The notes beneath the pieces are model-generated. The model was not told where the DNA came from, made no database searches, and saw only the letters and a program-made list of their open reading frames with translations. Shown piece after piece: positions 60,742 to 64,000 of a stretch of 64,000 nucleotides of DNA. Source of the stretch: Fibrobacter succinogenes (GTDB lineage: Bacteria > Fibrobacterota > Fibrobacteria > Fibrobacterales > Fibrobacteraceae); the NCBI GenBank assembly GCA_902800345.1, contig CADCDO010000004.1:1-64000 (forward strand), read 5' to 3'. The position numbers and the translations under genes are program-made. How positions within the stretch are numbered: position 1 is the stretch's first letter; every line of letters begins with the position of its first letter.

Positions 60742-62649
60742 ATGTCCGATATTCACGCCAAGGAATCCGTCAAACAGTATTTGGCAGGCGTCGTTTCGAC
60801 GATCACTCCGGAAATCGTTCGTTCGCTAAAGCGCGGCTACACGCGCAAGGATTTTACGAGTGACTTGATGTCGGGCTTGATTGTCGGCATTTTGGCACTC
60901 CCCTTGGCGATTGCATTCGCTATAGCATCCGGTGTGGGGCCGGAACAGGGGCTTTACACGGCGATTATCGCTGGCTTCATCATTTCGCTGTTGGGCGGTT
61001 CCCGCTTCCAGATTGGCGGCCCGACGGGTGCTTTCATCGTTATCGTTTATGGTATTGTGTCGCAGTACGGCTACGACGGCCTTGCTTCGGCAACGCTCTT
61101 GGCCGGTATCTTCCTCGTCATTTTCGGTCTTGCCAAGTTCGGCGCGATTATCAAGTTCATCCCGTACCCGGTGACGGTGGGGTTCACGGCGGGTATCGCT
61201 ATTATTATTGCTCTCGGTCAGGTGCCGAACTTCTTCGGTCTCACGTTTGCGGGCGCCGACCCGGCTGATGCTGTGGGCAAAATCAAGCTTTACGTTTCTT
61301 CTTTCGGTTCCATGAACGTCTATTCCGTGATTGTGGGCGTGATTGCTCTCGCGGTCTGCATTTTGTGGCCGAAGATTACCACGAAGGTTCCGGGTTCTTT
61401 AATTGCGATTATTGTTGCGACGGTGATGGTGAAGGTCCTTGGCTGGGACGATCCGGTGAACGGCCACGGCGTGGTGACGATTGGCATGAAGAACCACATC
61501 CCGAGCGGTTTCCCGGTGCCGCACCTCCCGAACATCAGCCTCGAAATGATGCAGAAGGTGTTCCAGCCGGCACTTACGATTGCGATGCTCGGCGCGATTG
61601 AGTCGCTACTTTCTGCAGTGGTGGCCGACGGTATGACGAGTACGAAGCATCGCTCCAATACGGAACTTTTCGGTCAGGGCGTCGCTAACATCTTGAGCCC
61701 GATTTTTGGCGGTATTCCTGCGACGGGTGCGATTGCCCGTACCGCAACGAACATCCGTAACGGTGCCGTGAGCCCGATTTCTGGCCTTGTTCACGCAGTT
61801 GTTCTCTTGCTCATTATGCTCGTGCTTGGCAAGTATGCCGAAATGATCCCGATGGCGGCCCTCGCCGCTGTGCTTTTCCAGGTTGCTTTCAACATGTGCG
61901 GTTACCGCAGCGTCATCAAGATGTTCAAGGCTCCCAAAAGCGATGTGACGGTGATGCTTGTGGCGTTCTTCCTCACGGTGATTATCGACCTTACGGTCGC
62001 TATCGAAGTGGGCGTGCTCCTTGCTGCGGTGCTCTTCATCAAGCGCATGAGCGATGTGGCCGAAGTCGAGGCCGTTTCTTCTGCGTTGAAGGATGACGAT
62101 GACGAAGCGGCCCGCAACAGCTTAGGTCGCCAGGTGCCGAAGGGCGTGCTTGTGTACGAACTTGCCGGTTCGCTCTTCTTTGGTGCTGTAGACAAGTTCA
62201 AGGAAACGATGAACCGCATTTCTGAAAAACCGAAGATTTTGATTTTGCGTATGCGCAGTGTTTCGAGCATTGATGCGGCCGGTATCAACATGATTGAAGA
62301 TTTGCTCAAACGTTGCAATAGCGAGGGAACGCAGCTCCTTTTGAGTGGCGTGCATGCCCAGCCGGTGGTGGCTTTGACGCGTGCCGGTGTACTTGCTCAA
62401 CTTGGCGAAGAGAACGCTCTCGGTAACATTGACGCCGCTCTCAACCGCGCCCGCGAACTTTTAGGCCTTCCGATTGTGGATGCGTCACATGAAGAAATTC
62501 AAGCTCCGACGGTATCGTGGGAAAAGAGCCTCGACAAGCCGTGGATGCCGGAAGAATCGAACGCTGCCGTGGCCGAAGAAACGCCGGAAGTTATTGCCGA
62601 GCGCATGATGGACGAACCCATCAAGAAAATTGAAGAAAGCAAAAAGTGA
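60742..62649 (+). CDS. SulP-family anion transporter with STAS domain
   Basis: A 635-residue inner-membrane transporter. About 12 hydrophobic segments between residues 45 and 440 include the SulP signature (LALPLAIAFAIASGVGPEQGLYTAIIAGF) and GGIPATGAIARTATNIRNGA. A STAS domain follows (about 470-575; EMNRI.., LRMRSVSSIDAAGINMIEDL). The acidic C-terminal tail is about 60 residues. SulP members carry sulfate, bicarbonate or other anions, and the substrate cannot be told here. AGGGAG precedes ATG by 7 nt. Confidence 0.92.
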   Translation: MSDIHAKESVKQYLAGVVSTITPEIVRSLKRGYTRKDFTSDLMSGLIVGILALPLAIAFAIASGVGPEQGLYTAIIAGFIISLLGGSRFQIGGPTGAFIVIVYGIVSQYGYDGLASATLLAGIFLVIFGLAKFGAIIKFIPYPVTVGFTAGIAIIIALGQVPNFFGLTFAGADPADAVGKIKLYVSSFGSMNVYSVIVGVIALAVCILWPKITTKVPGSLIAIIVATVMVKVLGWDDPVNGHGVVTIGMKNHIPSGFPVPHLPNISLEMMQKVFQPALTIAMLGAIESLLSAVVADGMTSTKHRSNTELFGQGVANILSPIFGGIPATGAIARTATNIRNGAVSPISGLVHAVVLLLIMLVLGKYAEMIPMAALAAVLFQVAFNMCGYRSVIKMFKAPKSDVTVMLVAFFLTVIIDLTVAIEVGVLLAAVLFIKRMSDVAEVEAVSSALKDDDDEAARNSLGRQVPKGVLVYELAGSLFFGAVDKFKETMNRISEKPKILILRMRSVSSIDAAGINMIEDLLKRCNSEGTQLLLSGVHAQPVVALTRAGVLAQLGEENALGNIDAALNRARELLGLPIVDASHEEIQAPTVSWEKSLDKPWMPEESNAAVAEETPEVIAERMMDEPIKKIEESKK

Positions 62650-62833
62650 TACGCCGGGCATTTTTGTTCCGAAAAAAAATATTCGTGTGAGTTGTTGCAC
62701 TTTATGCGAAATATTTGGGTGATGTGAATCAAGTTTTTTTTCGATTGCGTAAATAATATTTTAACAAATCTTTTGGTTTTCCAAAAAATATATTAAATTA
62801 TGCAACGTAGATAATCTTCTACAAAAAAACGAG

Positions 62834-62968
62834 ATGCGAATGGGTTATTGGGACGAAAATCATGTTTCGGAAGAACGTCCGAAGCGAACCTCCTTCGAGG
62901 AGTTCGTGGTGAATTTCGTGGTGGCATTTAGCGGCTGCGCGCTCCTATACCTTTTAAATATAGTTTAA
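62834..62968 (+). CDS. Small membrane protein (44 aa)
   Basis: MRMGYWDENH starts a charged N-terminus (residues 1-25), followed by a hydrophobic C-terminal helix (FVVNFVVAFSGCALLYLLNIV). A strong terminator begins 12 nt after the stop, and an AT-rich promoter-like region precedes it, so a dedicated mRNA is likely. ACGAG lies close to ATG. No family is recognised. Confidence 0.5.
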   Translation: MRMGYWDENHVSEERPKRTSFEEFVVNFVVAFSGCALLYLLNIV

Positions 62969-62980
62969 GTCGTTGATTAG

Positions 62981-63005
62981 TCTCGCTTTACGCGAGATTT
63001 TTTTT
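62981..63005 (+). terminator. Terminator of the 44-aa gene
   Basis: TCTCGC (62981-62986) and GCGAGA (62992-62997) form a stem with loop TTTAC, followed by eight Ts. Confidence 0.85.
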
Positions 63006-63156
63006 GTGGTGGTAAAATCTCTTTTTGGAGTGAATCGATTTACACTATTCCGAATTGGACTTCTCGTCTGAAAATTTTTTTTCACATTTCTGGAAATTGC
63101 AGCTACATTTAAAGAGTCGGTAGATCAATTATCGGCAAAGAAGGAGAAAGAACGGG

Positions 63157-63213
63157 ATGCTTGGCCGTTTGGGTATGTGGACAATTAGAAAAGGAACATT
63201 GCTAGTGAGTTAA
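63157..63213 (+). other. Possible 18-codon leader peptide or small RNA
   Basis: An 18-codon frame (MLGRLGMWTIRKGTLLVS) has AAGGAG 10 nt upstream. Beyond its stop come a hairpin GTAGC-TTA-GCTAC (63217-63229), a direct GTTAACG repeat and a strong terminator at 63276, with no longer gene in between. It could be a small protein, a leader, or part of a small RNA. The rest of 63006-63140 shows nothing. Confidence 0.35.
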
Positions 63214-63275
63214 CGGGTAGCTTAGCTACATTGGGGTTAACGAGTGGTAATGAGAGAATTCACAGCAATGCTAAA

Positions 63276-63309
63276 AATCCGTCGGAGCAATCCGGCGGAT
63301 TCTTTTTTT
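63276..63309. terminator. Terminator between the short unit and the right-edge gene
   Basis: AATCCGTCGG (63276-63285) pairs with CCGGCGGATT (63292-63301, one G-U), followed by seven Ts. An A tract on the left side makes it usable on both strands. It abuts the stop codon of the minus-strand gene. Confidence 0.8.
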
Positions 63310-64000
63310 AATGCTTGATTATGAAATTATGCTTGTTCTTGGCGGGTCGGCCGAGCAGGTCGAAATCCTTTGATTTTACCGGATTCAACTTCGGACGGCG
63401 TTTTCCAGAAATAATGGCGCTGGAGTATTTTTCAACGGGAACTAAGAAGATTATGAGTGTATTTCTGTAGCCCCCGAGAATTTTTTTAGTGGCGGTAAGC
63501 GTGTCGCCTCTCATTTCGTATTCGTAGGTGGCGTAAACTTTGTTTTGGGGGTAATCGTCGTATTCGTAACACTTGCTTTCGTTTGCTGTGTCGCGAACGA
63601 TATAGGCCTTTATTCCTGATTCGGTTGTGTATAAAGTATCGTTGCGGATGTAAACTCTGTGCTCGTAGGATTCTTTATTCCCGCTCGCATAAAGATAAGA
63701 TACGGTGTAGTAGACGGAATCCTTTGTTTCGTAAATCAAGTATTCAGTGACTGGTGGATTGCCCTTGCCTTCTTGACGGACCTTTTTGAAATCGCCTTCT
63801 TGTGTAACGGTGGTCTTGACTCCATAGGCTTCAAGAGTTAGCTCTTCTGGACTTAGGACTTTGATTTCCCAATCGTCGGAGCCGTGTTCTTTGGTGTAGG
63901 TCTTGGCGCTGTCGACATGAGTGCCTGTGTAGTAATACTTGTTGTTGTCGTACTCCGTGCTGTGGCTGGTATCCGCATAATGGAGGAAAATGCTATCCAA
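63308..64000 (-). CDS. Hypothetical secreted protein, C-terminal part
   Basis: The frame is open to the right edge, so the N-terminus is missing. The visible 230 residues alternate beta-strand-like segments with many Tyr, Thr and Lys (YYTGTHVDSAKTYTKEHG, YTVSYLYASGNKESYEHRVYIRNDTLYTTE). The C-terminus carries FDLLGRPAKNKHNFIIKH, with an LGR turn like type IX secretion or Fibrobacter surface-protein tails. No family is recognised. Confidence 0.5.
   Translation of the reverse strand: MDSIFLHYADTSHSTEYDNNKYYYTGTHVDSAKTYTKEHGSDDWEIKVLSPEELTLEAYGVKTTVTQEGDFKKVRQEGKGNPPVTEYLIYETKDSVYYTVSYLYASGNKESYEHRVYIRNDTLYTTESGIKAYIVRDTANESKCYEYDDYPQNKVYATYEYEMRGDTLTATKKILGGYRNTLIIFLVPVEKYSSAIISGKRRPKLNPVKSKDFDLLGRPAKNKHNFIIKH

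Overview
The window looks like chromosome of a Fibrobacter species (Fibrobacterota, close to F. succinogenes). The evidence is four neighbouring secreted proteins built from the Fibrobacter 'major paralogous domain' (FISUMP, TIGR02145), a TIGR02147 family gene (so far mostly a Fibrobacter family), lipoproteins with Ser-rich linkers, a carbohydrate esterase of the CE6 type, C-terminal tails that resemble type IX secretion signals, and a Gram-negative division cluster whose MurE has the meso-DAP motif DNPR. Everything here comes from reading the sequence and from family knowledge; no database search was possible.

Layout. 1-1140: 3' end of an Rpn-type nuclease/transposase gene with a duplicated tail. 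1159-4644: metF, tRNA-Arg(TCT) followed by a duplicated tRNA-tail repeat, a periplasmic redoxin and a FliB-like cysteine-cluster protein. 4884-18740: a dcw (division and cell wall) operon in the order mraZ (broken), rsmH, ftsL, ftsI, murE, murF, ftsW, murG, murC, ftsQ, ftsA, ftsZ. Almost all genes overlap or abut; mraY and murD are missing from the usual place. 18935-28892: an outer-membrane barrel, a tiny lipoprotein and four FISUMP proteins with 5, 2, 1 and 4 domains. 29021-34343: purT and a 1319-residue GLUG-repeat surface protein. 34495-40282: rsmE, a HAD phosphatase, a zinc-uptake pair without permease (znuA, znuC), a small conserved protein, ybeY and a CBS-domain membrane protein. 40458-45563: lipoproteins, an orphan protein, a topoisomerase IV/GyrB-type subunit and a CE6-like esterase.

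46223-49970 is a three-gene cassette: a TIGR02147 regulator-like protein read from an apparently leaderless mRNA, a lipoprotein, and a lipoprotein made of about ten cysteine-rich modules. It is bracketed by two related AT-rich elements of about 237 bp, each with two inverted repeats whose left arms are exactly 192 bp apart. Within each element the arms share one core (ACGTAA in one, ACGTGA in the other). I consider this the best candidate for an undescribed system in the window. After it come two coiled-coil secreted proteins (one with 87-bp coding repeats), a secretin plus pseudopilin operon (52336-57203), a processive GT2 glycosyltransferase, a TusA-domain protein, an SGNH-like protein, a zinc-ribbon protein, a SulP transporter, and two short transcription units before a partial gene at the right edge.

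A second genome-scale signal is a superfamily of intergenic palindromes, mostly at 3' ends of genes. The outer arms are heptad repeats (CTAACCA-like or CCCCATA-like) and the inside holds GC mini-hairpins. The stem sequence of the mini-hairpins changes from copy to copy while complementarity is kept.
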